Below are positions 1 to 7,493 of a stretch of 38,557 bases of DNA, in pieces. A program made the translations under genes and the position numbers. The notes beneath the pieces were generated by a model. The model was not told the DNA's origin, did no database searches, and saw only the letters and a program-made list of their open reading frames with translations. The DNA comes from Streptomyces colonosanans (GTDB taxonomy: Bacteria > Actinomycetota > Actinomycetes > Streptomycetales > Streptomycetaceae). The stretch spans positions 1-38,557 of the forward strand of contig NZ_MLYP01000075.1 in the NCBI RefSeq assembly GCF_001866645.1, read 5' to 3'. How positions within the stretch are numbered: the stretch's first letter is position 1; each line of letters begins with the position of its first letter.

Positions 1-43
1 CCCCCTCCCTCGGCTCCGTCCCCCCTTCCCCGATCGGAGAGAC

Positions 44-1138
44 ATGACGACGACCTCTGACCCCGACGAGCAGCCCGGCACCTTGATGACCGACGAGGAC
101 TACGGGGCCCTGCGTGCCTCCGCATCCCTGTGGGCAGGAACCTCCGTGCTGATCACCGACCAGCGCGGGCAGGTCCTGGTCGAGCACGTCGACTACCTCA
201 ACACCTGCCTCCTGCCGGGCGGCGCCGTCGACAAGGGCGAATCCCCCTCCCACGCCGCCGGCCGCGAACTGCAGGAGGAGCTCGGCATCACCGCGACCGT
301 CGACCGCGGCCTCGCCGTCGACTGGATCTCCGCCGACAGCTCCAGCGCACCGCCCGCCATGCGGTTCCCCGGCGAGATCCTCTACGTCTACGACGGCGGT
401 ACCTGGAACGACCACCAGATCGCCGCCATCCGTCTGCCCGAACACGAGATCAAGGCCATCGAGTTCGTCGAACCCGCCCGCCTGCCCGACCTCATGTCCC
501 CGAGAGACGCGCGCCGGGCCCTGTCCGCGCTCCGCGCACGCATCAACGCCGGCGGCGCCGTGATCCTGGAGCACGGTCTCCCGATCGCGCCCACCGTCCT
601 CGACAGCACCGGCGTCCTGCGCACCGTCCGGACCCAGCACCACTACGCCTTCCGTCCCGGCCCGGTCCCGGACGGCCTCACGGTGCGCCAGTCCTGGGGC
701 TGGCTGTTCGCGCCGGACGGCCGCGTCCTCGTCCTCCTCGAACCCGACACCGGCGCCGCCTGCCTCCCCGGAGGCACACCAGAACCCCGGGACCACGACG
801 ACCCCGTCGCCACCCTGGTCCGCGAAGCCGCCGAAGAGGCCACCGCCCAGTTCGGCGAACCGCTGTTCCTCGGTCACCTTACCGACCACACCGAGCCGTA
901 CGCGCGCGTCCGATACGCCGCCGCCCTCACCACCATCGGAGCCATGCGAACCGACCCCGCCACCAGCCGCACCTACACCCGCGCCCTGGCAACCCCGGAG
1001 CAGGTCCTGGAGCTGTTCGACTGGGGTTCGTCGGCAGCCGACCAGCTCGCCGCCGTCCACCAGGCCCGCGAGCACCTCGGCCTCCCCAGGGCCGCACCCC
1101 GGCCCTTCACCGAACTCACGGACCCCACTACCTGGTAA
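44..1138 (+). CDS. Protein with two Nudix hydrolase-like domains
   Basis: A 364-residue cytoplasmic protein. The first Nudix box is complete: G60-x5-E66-x7-R74-E-L-x-E78-E79-L-G-I, the Mg-binding motif of enzymes that cleave nucleoside diphosphates linked to another group. A second Nudix-like fold starts near residue 215 with a degenerate box at about 244-265: Asp replaces the first Glu and two extra residues separate it from the REAAEEA helix. This half is therefore probably structural or has altered chemistry. The start ATG follows GGAGAGAC, a good ribosome site. The gene is convergent with the exporter at 1414-3003 and separated from it by a strong hairpin. The substrate cannot be read from sequence. 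The duplicated architecture could also reflect a sensor or regulatory role, which is inference. Confidence 0.9.
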   Translation: MTTTSDPDEQPGTLMTDEDYGALRASASLWAGTSVLITDQRGQVLVEHVDYLNTCLLPGGAVDKGESPSHAAGRELQEELGITATVDRGLAVDWISADSSSAPPAMRFPGEILYVYDGGTWNDHQIAAIRLPEHEIKAIEFVEPARLPDLMSPRDARRALSALRARINAGGAVILEHGLPIAPTVLDSTGVLRTVRTQHHYAFRPGPVPDGLTVRQSWGWLFAPDGRVLVLLEPDTGAACLPGGTPEPRDHDDPVATLVREAAEEATAQFGEPLFLGHLTDHTEPYARVRYAAALTTIGAMRTDPATSRTYTRALATPEQVLELFDWGSSAADQLAAVHQAREHLGLPRAAPRPFTELTDPTTW

Positions 1139-1330
1139 ACGCGCCGTCGCCCCATCCCCGAAACCCGAAAGCGAGCGGCGAAATCCATGTCCGGCACAAC
1201 CCGCCGCTCCGGCCAGACCGGCCTCACGGGCCGCAGCGACACCACGAGCGGCCCGGCCACGGACCGGCGCTGCTCGCCAGGACTGCCGACCCGGCGGCCG
1301 TGAATGCGTCCACCGTGCTCATGGATACGT

Positions 1331-1394
1331 ATGTGGGGCCCGAGTACTGACCCCGGTGCCGGAGAAGGGCCAGGACCGAACTCGGGCCCCACAT
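1331..1394. terminator. Bidirectional hairpin terminator between convergent genes
   Basis: A perfect 15-bp inverted repeat (1331-1345 with 1380-1394, arm ATGTGGGGCCCGAGT) encloses a 34-nt loop. It lies between the ends of the convergent Nudix and MFS genes. There is no long T-run, as is common for Streptomyces terminators. Confidence 0.75.
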
Positions 1395-1413
1395 GGACGG
1401 GACCTGCCGGAGG

Positions 1414-3003
1414 CTAGCCCGCGTGGGCCGGCGCGTCGACCGCCCCGGTTTCGCGGTCATCGCCCGCCGGGCCCGCCACCGCGTCGCCCTGCCGACCGGG
1501 CGCCTTGGCGTTGATGAAGACGCCCGCGACCACCGCGGCCAGCAGCATGATGCCCGCGGAGATCCAGGTCGCCACGGAGTAGCCGTGCACCGTCGCCTCC
1601 GCCAGTGCCGCCTTCACCTGCGGCGTCTGCTGGGCGGGGTTGACCCGGTGGTCCGTCAGCCAGCTCGTGGTCGCGCTGGCCGCGATCGTGTTGAGCAGCG
1701 CGGTGCCGACCGAACCGCCCACCTGCTGCGTGGTGTTGAGGGTCGCCGAGGCCGCTCCCTGCTCGTGCGGGGCGACGCGGCTGGTGGCCGTGGAGATGGC
1801 CGTCATGAAGGTGACGCCCATGCCGAGGCCCATCATGCAGATGCCGGGCAGGACGTGGCTGGAGTAGGTGGCGTCGACGTCCATGGAGGCCAGGAAGGCC
1901 AGGCCGCCGGCGGCCAGCGTCAGGCCGGGCATGATCAGCACCCGGGCCGGCACCTTGTGCAGCAGCCGCGCCGAGATCTGCGTGGAACCGATGATCATGG
2001 AGGCGGTCATCGGCAGGTAGGCCACACCGGTCTTCAGCGGCGACCAGCTCTTGATGCCCTGCAAGTAGTAGGTCAGGAACAGGAAGACACCGAACATGGC
2101 GATAGTCACCAGGGCCATCGTCAGGTAAGCGCCCGCCCGCTGGCGGTCCTTGACGATGTGCAGGGGCAGCAGCGGCGTCCGGACGCGGGTCTGCCACAGG
2201 TAGAAGGTCCCGAGGATCACCACGCCGCCGATCAGCAGGGTCAGCACCCGCGCGTCGCCCCAGTCGCGGGACTCGGCCTCGCTGAAGCCGTAGACGATGG
2301 ACAGCACTCCGGCGGTGCCCAGCACGGCACCGAGGATGTCCAGTTGGGCGCCGGGCCTGCGGCCCGGGTCCTTGAGCAACACGACCGCGCCGACCACCGC
2401 GAGGGCGGCCACCGGGGCGTTGACGTACAGGCACCAGCGCCAGTCCAGGTACTCGGTCAGGAAGCCGCCGACCAGCATGCCGATGGCGCTGCCGGCGCCG
2501 GCGATGGCGCCGAACACGCCGAACGCCTTGCCGCGTTCGCGCGGGTCGGTGAAGGTCGTGGTCATCAGGGACAGCGCGGCGGGGGCCAGCAGCGCTGCGA
2601 AGACGCCCTGCAGGGCCCGGGCCGCGAAGAGCATGCTGGGGCCGGTGGCGGCGCCGCCGAGCGCGGAGGCCCCGGCGAAGCCGATCAGGCCGATGATGAA
2701 GCTGCGCTTGCGTCCGAACAGGTCGCCGAGGCGTCCGCCGAGCAGCAGCAGGCCACCGAAGGCGAGGGTGTAGGCGGTGATGGCCCACTGCCGGTTGCCG
2801 TCGGTCATGCCGAGGTCCCGCTGGGCGGACGGCAGGGCGATGTTGACGATGGTCATGTCCAACACCACAATCAGCTGGGCGAGGGCGATGACCACCAGGC
2901 CCCACCAACGGTGGGGGTCGGGGGGCGGCGGGGCGTCTCCCGTCTTGTCCAGGGATATGTCGGGGTTGACGCGGCCGTTTTCGGGCAGGGATGTGTCGGC
3001 CAT
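1414..3003 (-). CDS. DHA2-family (14-TMS) MFS drug exporter
   Basis: A 529-residue integral membrane protein of the EmrB/QacA type, expected to export drugs or toxic metabolites by proton antiport. The first helix holds the family motif LDMTIVNIALP (near residues 48-58). The loop between helices 2 and 3 reads GGRLGDLFGRKR (MFS motif A). Motif C-like glycines follow in the fifth helix (GAIAGAGSAIGMLVGG). Around fourteen hydrophobic segments are visible, with short hydrophilic ends. The gene is divergent from the ECF41 sigma factor at 3239. An ECF41-type promoter motif sits about 100 bp upstream of its ATG, so it is the likely sigma target. The substrate is unknown. The C-terminal tail (about 30 residues) is hydrophilic and of low complexity. 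Confidence 0.93.
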   Translation of the reverse strand: MADTSLPENGRVNPDISLDKTGDAPPPPDPHRWWGLVVIALAQLIVVLDMTIVNIALPSAQRDLGMTDGNRQWAITAYTLAFGGLLLLGGRLGDLFGRKRSFIIGLIGFAGASALGGAATGPSMLFAARALQGVFAALLAPAALSLMTTTFTDPRERGKAFGVFGAIAGAGSAIGMLVGGFLTEYLDWRWCLYVNAPVAALAVVGAVVLLKDPGRRPGAQLDILGAVLGTAGVLSIVYGFSEAESRDWGDARVLTLLIGGVVILGTFYLWQTRVRTPLLPLHIVKDRQRAGAYLTMALVTIAMFGVFLFLTYYLQGIKSWSPLKTGVAYLPMTASMIIGSTQISARLLHKVPARVLIMPGLTLAAGGLAFLASMDVDATYSSHVLPGICMMGLGMGVTFMTAISTATSRVAPHEQGAASATLNTTQQVGGSVGTALLNTIAASATTSWLTDHRVNPAQQTPQVKAALAEATVHGYSVATWISAGIMLLAAVVAGVFINAKAPGRQGDAVAGPAGDDRETGAVDAPAHAG

Positions 3004-3106
3004 GTGTCGGGCTACCTTCTACTTGTACGTGCTCGGGGTCGGTTCGTCTCAACTCGTGGTGTTGCGTGCCGCCCGGATCGTTCGCGCGGCGTCCTGACGA
3101 ACACGA

Positions 3107-3133
3107 GACGCCGGCGCCTCGATTTCTGTGACA
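3107..3133 (-). promoter_or_regulatory. ECF41-type promoter for the MFS exporter
   Basis: On the minus strand the sequence reads TGTCACA (3133-3127), 16 nt, then CGTC (3110-3107). This matches the motif known for ECF41 sigma factors. Transcription would begin near 3100, leaving a leader of roughly 95 nt before the exporter ATG at 3003. An identical motif faces the other way 34 bp off (3168-3194). Confidence 0.75.
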
Positions 3134-3167
3134 ACGCGGTCATGTGACGTGGACCACTGATCGTGGA

Positions 3168-3194
3168 TGTCACAAAACGGTGGGGGCCGGCGTC
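3168..3194 (+). promoter_or_regulatory. ECF41-type promoter for the sigma factor gene
   Basis: The plus strand reads TGTCACA (3168-3174), 16 nt, then CGTC (3191-3194). This is the ECF41 -35/-10 pair with its usual spacing. Transcription would start near 3200, about 38 nt before the chosen ATG at 3239. This rules out the upstream in-frame start at 3167 and implies positive autoregulation. Confidence 0.75.
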
Positions 3195-3238
3195 TTGTGC
3201 GTGTGGCAGTGCTGAGAGCGATCAGGCAGGAGCCGGGC

Positions 3239-4177
3239 ATGAGCGAGCGCAGCGAACGACCTACGGACGCAGGCGAGCCACGCGATCGCGGCGACCGCGT
3301 GGACTCCGCCACCGCGGCGTTCCTTGCCCACCGCAACCTGCTGTTCACCGTCGCCTACGAGATACTCGGCTCTGCCACCGACGCCGAAGACGTCCTGCAG
3401 GAGACCTGGCTGCGATGGGTGGGCGTCGATCTCGACACCGTGCGGGAGAAGCGTGCCTACCTGGTGCGGATCGTCACCCGGCAGGCGCTGGACCGGCTGC
3501 GTGCGCTCGGCCGGCGCAAGGAGTCCTACGTCGGGCCGTGGTTGCCCGAGCCGTTGCTGACCGCGCCTGATGTGGCCGACGATGTCGAGTTGGCCGACAG
3601 CGTCTCGATGGCGATGCTACTGGTGCTGGAGACGCTGGGGCCGACCGAGCGGGCGGTGTTCGTGCTGCGCGAGGTGTTCGATCTGGAGTACGACGAGATC
3701 GCCGAAGCCGTCGGAAAGACCCCCGCCGCCGTGCGCCAGATCGCGCATCGGGCACGGGCACACGTCGCCGCGCGCCGGCCACGCGGCACCGTCTCCCCGG
3801 CCGAGACCCGAGCCGCACTCCAAGCCTTCCAGCGAGCGATCGAAACCGGCGAGCTGCAAAGCCTGCTCGACATCCTCGCGCCGGACGTCGTCGCCCTGAG
3901 CGACGGCGGCGGAGTCAAACGTGCCCTGCAGCAGCCCGTCCTGGGGGCCGACAAGGTGGCTCGCTTGCTGGCCACCGGCTGGCGCCGGCGCGGCGCCGAA
4001 AGGTCGGTCGAGCTGGTACAGATCAATGGTGGCCCGGCTCTGCTCGTCCGACTCAACGGGGAGATCGACGGCGTGCTGGCGGTGCGGGTCGAGAACGGCT
4101 ACGTCACTGGTCTCTACCACGTGCGCAATCCCGAGAAGCTGTCGCGTGTGGAACGGCAGACCGCCGTGAGCCGCTGA
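3239..4177 (+). CDS. ECF41-group RNA polymerase sigma factor (SigJ-like)
   Basis: A 312-residue extracytoplasmic-function sigma factor. Region 2 (about 22-95) contains the DAEDVLQETWLRW helix. The linker has the WLPEP signature at 101-105. Region 4 (about 121-177) has a clear HTH. Residues about 190-312 form a fused SnoaL-like domain with the ECF41 hallmarks DGGG (222-225), INGGPA (near 262) and NPEKL (297-301). In this group the C-terminal domain replaces a separate anti-sigma factor and tunes activity. ATG 3239 is chosen because AGGAG lies 6 nt upstream and because the cognate promoter lies between it and the earlier in-frame start. The usual partner of ECF41 factors is a carboxymuconolactone decarboxylase, oxidoreductase or epimerase gene. 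Here the neighbour is a divergent drug exporter. Confidence 0.95.
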   Translation: MSERSERPTDAGEPRDRGDRVDSATAAFLAHRNLLFTVAYEILGSATDAEDVLQETWLRWVGVDLDTVREKRAYLVRIVTRQALDRLRALGRRKESYVGPWLPEPLLTAPDVADDVELADSVSMAMLLVLETLGPTERAVFVLREVFDLEYDEIAEAVGKTPAAVRQIAHRARAHVAARRPRGTVSPAETRAALQAFQRAIETGELQSLLDILAPDVVALSDGGGVKRALQQPVLGADKVARLLATGWRRRGAERSVELVQINGGPALLVRLNGEIDGVLAVRVENGYVTGLYHVRNPEKLSRVERQTAVSR

Positions 4178-4480
4178 CCCCGGAACGACCTGCAGCCCGC
4201 TGCGCCCCGGAGATCACACACGGTCAATGCCACGACCGCCACGCCCAGGAACCTCTGACGGTTGGTCACGCGGCCGCACCGGTCCGGGGCCATGGATGAC
4301 GCGGGTGCGGTGGCGGGTTGCAAGGGCTGCGTAGGCGGAGGCAGCCTCCGGCGCGTCCTGCGCCACTGGCCTTGTACACGCCGGAATGGCTCCAGTCCGA
4401 TCTGCGCGGCCGGGTGCAGATCGCAGCCCCCACCACCGGTGGCGGCGGAGTGGCTCCCCCTCCTCTCCGTCGCCACTGCG
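4178..4480. other. Intergenic stretch between convergent genes, with small hairpins
   Basis: No gene is supported here. Two short perfect palindromic elements are present: CGGAGG-cag-CCTCCG at 4336-4350 and CCACCGGTGG at 4433-4442. They lie between the convergent sigma-factor and L,D-transpeptidase genes and may act as weak terminators. The upper reading frames are rich in Arg/Pro/Gly and look non-coding. Confidence 0.4.
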
Positions 4481-5050
4481 TCAGGACACCACGCGCAGGT
4501 GGGTCGGCCAGCCGATGCGGTCGAGGAGCCGGAACATCTTCTTGATGTCTGTCGGGTTCAGCTTCACGCAGCCGTTGGACTTGTAGTCTCCGACGCCGTC
4601 CCAGCGGCGGGGCTCGCTGCCGCCCTGGCTGCCGTCGCGGTTCATCTCGGAGTGGATGAGCATCTCCGTACGCACCAGTGTGCCCTTGGAGCACTTCATG
4701 TCCTGGAGGTAGACGGCGTAGCCCTTGATGAACCGGCCGTCGTAGGTACGGGACTTGAGCCTGATCTTCCAGTTGCCGTTCGGCATCCAGCCCTTGGCGC
4801 GCGCGCAGTCGTTCTTGATACCGAGGCCCGATCCGGCCCGGTAGACAGCCCAGAGCTTCTTGCCCTGGTAGACGGAGAGCCGCGAGTCGGTGGGGTCGTC
4901 CTGGTTCTTGTCGAAGACCAGAGTGGTCGTCGCGGCCGCCGACGGCGCCTTGGCGGGCGCCTCAGCGACGGCGGCCGGTGCCAGGGCCAGCGTGGTCGCC
5001 ACCGCCACTGCGGTCACGGCGCCTCGCAGGTGACGTCCGTTGCTGCTCAT
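4481..5050 (-). CDS. Secreted L,D-transpeptidase (YkuD)-like protein
   Basis: A 189-residue protein with an N-terminal signal peptide (about residues 1-32, ending near ALAPAAVAEA). The mature part ends in the active-site arrangement of YkuD-type L,D-transpeptidases: a conserved His in MLIHSEMNRDG, then SNGCVKLNPTD with the presumed nucleophilic Cys. The usual motif is SHGC; Asn here replaces His. These enzymes act outside the membrane on peptidoglycan stem peptides, making 3-3 cross-links or anchoring proteins. The start at 5050 is preferred over the in-frame ATG at 5074 because GAGGAG lies 5 nt upstream of it and the signal peptide then begins normally. Whether it is an active transpeptidase or a related hydrolase is not settled by sequence. 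Confidence 0.8.
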   Translation of the reverse strand: MSSNGRHLRGAVTAVAVATTLALAPAAVAEAPAKAPSAAATTTLVFDKNQDDPTDSRLSVYQGKKLWAVYRAGSGLGIKNDCARAKGWMPNGNWKIRLKSRTYDGRFIKGYAVYLQDMKCSKGTLVRTEMLIHSEMNRDGSQGGSEPRRWDGVGDYKSNGCVKLNPTDIKKMFRLLDRIGWPTHLRVVS

Positions 5051-5209
5051 GTGTTCTCCTCGTTCTTCCCGCACAGCTCGGTGCCCCGGCCGCGCATGTG
5101 TGGCATGTGTGGTGTTTTGTCGCGTGGGTGGGCGGGCGGCGCGCGCCCATGACCACCGCGGTCCATGTGCCGGCGGGGGCGGGCGGCGTGACCCGCCCCC
5201 GGTGCGCGG

Positions 5210-5560
5210 TCAGGCGATGGCCAGGCGTACCTGTGCCGAATTCGTCCGGGCGAAGGTGAAGGAAAACTGCTGCCGTACCCCGGAGTTGCACGCGGACTTC
5301 TTGCGGTAGGCACCGTTGCCGGCGTTGATGCGGACCACGGCGCACTTGCCGTCCATGCGCGTGTCCTGGAGCCAGCCGGCCACCGTCACGCCGCCGCCCG
5401 AGCAGCGCAGGCTCCAACTGGCCGACGCTCCGTCGATCACCGGAGACGCGGAGGACGGGCAGGTGGCCGCGCTCGCCGGGCCGGCTGCGCCGACGGCCAG
5501 CCCACTGGCGAGAACGACGGCCGACACAACGGACGTGATGGTCTTGCGGACAGCGAACAT
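5210..5560 (-). CDS. Small secreted four-cysteine protein, function unknown
   Basis: A 116-residue protein with a clear Sec signal peptide (hydrophobic core VVSAVVLASGLAVGAAG, cleavage after ASA near residue 32). The mature part of about 84 residues has four cysteines (in ATCPSS, LRCSGG, GKCAVV and SACNSG) that could form two disulfides. It resembles small secreted hypothetical proteins common in Streptomyces. The ATG at 5560 follows GAAGGGGGC, a good ribosome site, and earlier in-frame starts would destroy the signal peptide. It is co-oriented with the L,D-transpeptidase gene 160 bp downstream, but the gap suggests separate transcription. No enzymatic motif is visible. Confidence 0.75.
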   Translation of the reverse strand: MFAVRKTITSVVSAVVLASGLAVGAAGPASAATCPSSASPVIDGASASWSLRCSGGGVTVAGWLQDTRMDGKCAVVRINAGNGAYRKKSACNSGVRQQFSFTFARTNSAQVRLAIA

Positions 5561-5852
5561 GAATGCCCCCTTCGGGCGGTGTGCTGACAGGAAGCGGACC
5601 GGTACGAGGACCTGGACCTGTCGCCCGCCGACGGGGCGGGCCGTCCGGGAGTGCCGGTCGCAAAACCAGCATCGCCGGGACGACCGGGTGGGAGAAGAGA
5701 ATCCCGGCTGCTTGCCGAGGCGCATCGATGCACCCTGCATGACAGGGCTCTGACCTGGTGTTATGACCCGATGCACAAGGACTGCACGATCCGGACGGCG
5801 TGCCCGGGGGCGGGTGCGCCGTGCTGGCGGCACGCGTGCCGCCCTTCTCAGC

Positions 5853-6956
5853 TCACTCGGAAGCGGAGCGCTGGGGGCTCGTGCCTCTCTGGTAGTCCGG
5901 TGCCTTGACAGGAGGGAGCTGTTTCACCAGCAGGGCCAGCCAGGTGTCCACGTCCACCCGGCCGGTCCCGGACAGGCCATGAGTGCGCTGGAAGAACCTC
6001 ACGTCCTCGGCGGTCAGCGCGGTGAACCTCCCCGACACCTCAGTGCCGCCCTGGCCCACATTGTTGAGAAGTTCCTGCACGGCCCGCACCTCGAAGGGCT
6101 TGGATCCGGGCCCGACCTCCCTCACCAGCTCCGGCCAGGTGAGTTTGCCCACCTTGCCGTCGACCGGCAGGTCCTTCCTGCGCTGGAAGTCCATGACGGC
6201 GTCCCGGGTGTCCTCCCTGAAGAAGCCGTCGGCCCGCACCTTGTAGCCGTACGCGTTCAGCAGGTACTGCAGGACGCGAGCACGTGTGAACTGGTCTTCC
6301 TCGCTCATGCGCAGCAACGGCCACTCGTACGGCGTCTCGCTCGCAAAAACGGCACCGGCCGCACCGTCGGCCGTGGCCCTGCGGTCCTGGGCGGAGAGCC
6401 GTTCGTGGACGACGACTCCGGCGGTGAACGCCAGCACCACGGCCGCCGCGGCCAGGACCGGCCGGAGCCATCGGGAGCGGGGCCGGCCGGATGTGCCACG
6501 GGCGTCCGTGTCGCGCGCGGCGGCGGTGCCCGGGGTGGCATCGCCGCCCTCCTTCCCGGGGGCGGCATCGGGTGCAGGGGTTTCGAGGGGCCCAACCGCC
6601 GCACCCGCCTGCGCGGCGTGCTCCCCTCCGCCGTCGGCGGCCCGTTGACGGCCGTTCTCCCGCAACGCGTCCCGGCACAGCGCCCGTGCCTGTTCGAGCT
6701 CCTCCGCCGGGGCACGCAACTGGACGTGCAGCGCCTCCACCACTCTCAAAGGAGCGGCCGACAGGTGCTTCGGATTCAGGTAACGCGACAGCGTCGTCTG
6801 GTCGACCCCCAGCCTCGCGGCCAGCGCCTGCTGCGTCGGCCGGGTGCCGCCGGGCGGGCTCCCGGCCTCCTCCCACCAGCGGCGCAGCAGCCGCGCAAGC
6901 TGCACCCCCGCGCCCCGTTCCCGGTCCTGGCCACGCCGCTCCTGCGCCATGTGCAT
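5853..6956 (-). CDS. Membrane-anchored HTH protein with two peptidoglycan-binding domains
   Basis: A 367-residue protein. The N-terminus (about 30-65) is an XRE/Cro-type HTH (TQQALAARLGVDQTTLSRYL). A low-complexity Ala/Gly/Pro linker follows, then one membrane segment near residue 175 (LRPVLAAAAVVLAFTAGVVV). The outer half holds two PG_binding_1-like repeats: LLNAYGYKVRADGFFREDT with AVMDFQRRKDLPVDGKVG, and LLNNVGQGG with DVRFFQRTHGLSGTGRVD. The order predicts a cytoplasmic DNA-binding head tied to an extracellular cell-wall-sensing tail. ATG 6956 is chosen because GGGGAG precedes it; ATG 6950 and 7013 are alternatives. It stands alone. Targets are unknown and could include its own promoter. 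Confidence 0.85.
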   Translation of the reverse strand: MHMAQERRGQDRERGAGVQLARLLRRWWEEAGSPPGGTRPTQQALAARLGVDQTTLSRYLNPKHLSAAPLRVVEALHVQLRAPAEELEQARALCRDALRENGRQRAADGGGEHAAQAGAAVGPLETPAPDAAPGKEGGDATPGTAAARDTDARGTSGRPRSRWLRPVLAAAAVVLAFTAGVVVHERLSAQDRRATADGAAGAVFASETPYEWPLLRMSEEDQFTRARVLQYLLNAYGYKVRADGFFREDTRDAVMDFQRRKDLPVDGKVGKLTWPELVREVGPGSKPFEVRAVQELLNNVGQGGTEVSGRFTALTAEDVRFFQRTHGLSGTGRVDVDTWLALLVKQLPPVKAPDYQRGTSPQRSASE

Positions 6957-7310
6957 GTCTCTCCCCGTCGTGATGCGGAACAGCCGGGCCTCCGCTCCGC
7001 CCGCATAGCGCATAACAGCAGGTCAGGTCTGTGCATGACGGCAGGCGTCGATGCATCGGCCTCAGCGGCGCAGATGGTAACGACGTGGTCGCGGCGTCCG
7101 GCACGGCCGCTTACGGGCCGTACACGCCCCCGGCCCGGCTCCGGACGCTCCGTGGCCGTGCGGCTGAGCCGCCCCCGCGCCTTGGGGAGAGCCGGACCGG
7201 CAACGCCGCAGGACGGCCTGCGTTCACCCGGACGAGTGTACGGGGCAGCGCGTACCGGAGTGGGTGACTCACTCGCAGGAAGGACTGGCGGGGGCGACGG
7301 GACGAGGGCG
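6957..7310. other. Intergenic stretch, no gene recognised
   Basis: This 354-bp stretch lies upstream of the HTH/peptidoglycan-binding gene and downstream of the racemase-like remnant. It should hold the promoter of the former. I see no convincing ORF, strong palindrome or repeat in it. Confidence 0.4.
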
Positions 7311-7493
7311 TCAGCGAGACGGTCCGGCCACCTGCTCGACCGGCACCAGCTCACCCACCGCGTAGGCGGGCTCGGGCAGCATGACCGGGGTCACGGCGCG
7401 GAACCGGTGGAGTACGCCAGTACGGCCGTCCGGCACGGTCGGATCGGCGGTGGCGAGCAGGCCCATGCCGCCGAGGATGCCCAGCAGCCTCAT
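7311..7493 (-). pseudogene. Truncated Asp/Glu racemase-like reading frame
   Basis: A 60-codon frame whose N-terminus, MRLLGILGGMGLLATAD, matches the start of aspartate/glutamate racemase-family proteins (normally LGGMGPxAT). The rest (about 43 residues) does not continue that fold, which needs about 230 residues and two catalytic cysteines; none is present here. The ATG overlaps the stop of the DmpA-type aminopeptidase gene by 4 bp, so the two were translationally coupled. It is probably the 5' stub of a deleted gene. A short functional peptide is possible but unsupported. Confidence 0.5.

Noticed and set aside
1187..1303. 38-codon plus-strand ORF (MSGTTRRSGQ...) after the Nudix gene, considered as a peptide precursor
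   Set aside because: Weak ribosome site, Arg/Gly/Thr-rich text typical of non-coding high-GC DNA, and no modification enzyme genes nearby.
1393..3147. Long open frame (584 codons) on the plus strand opposite the MFS gene
   Set aside because: Its translation is Gly/Arg/His/Gln-rich low-complexity text, while the minus strand encodes a textbook 14-helix exporter. It is a GC-bias shadow.
3167..3238. Upstream start (3167) for the ECF41 sigma gene
   Set aside because: It lies upstream of the cognate promoter -10 element and lacks a ribosome site; ATG 3239 has both in place.
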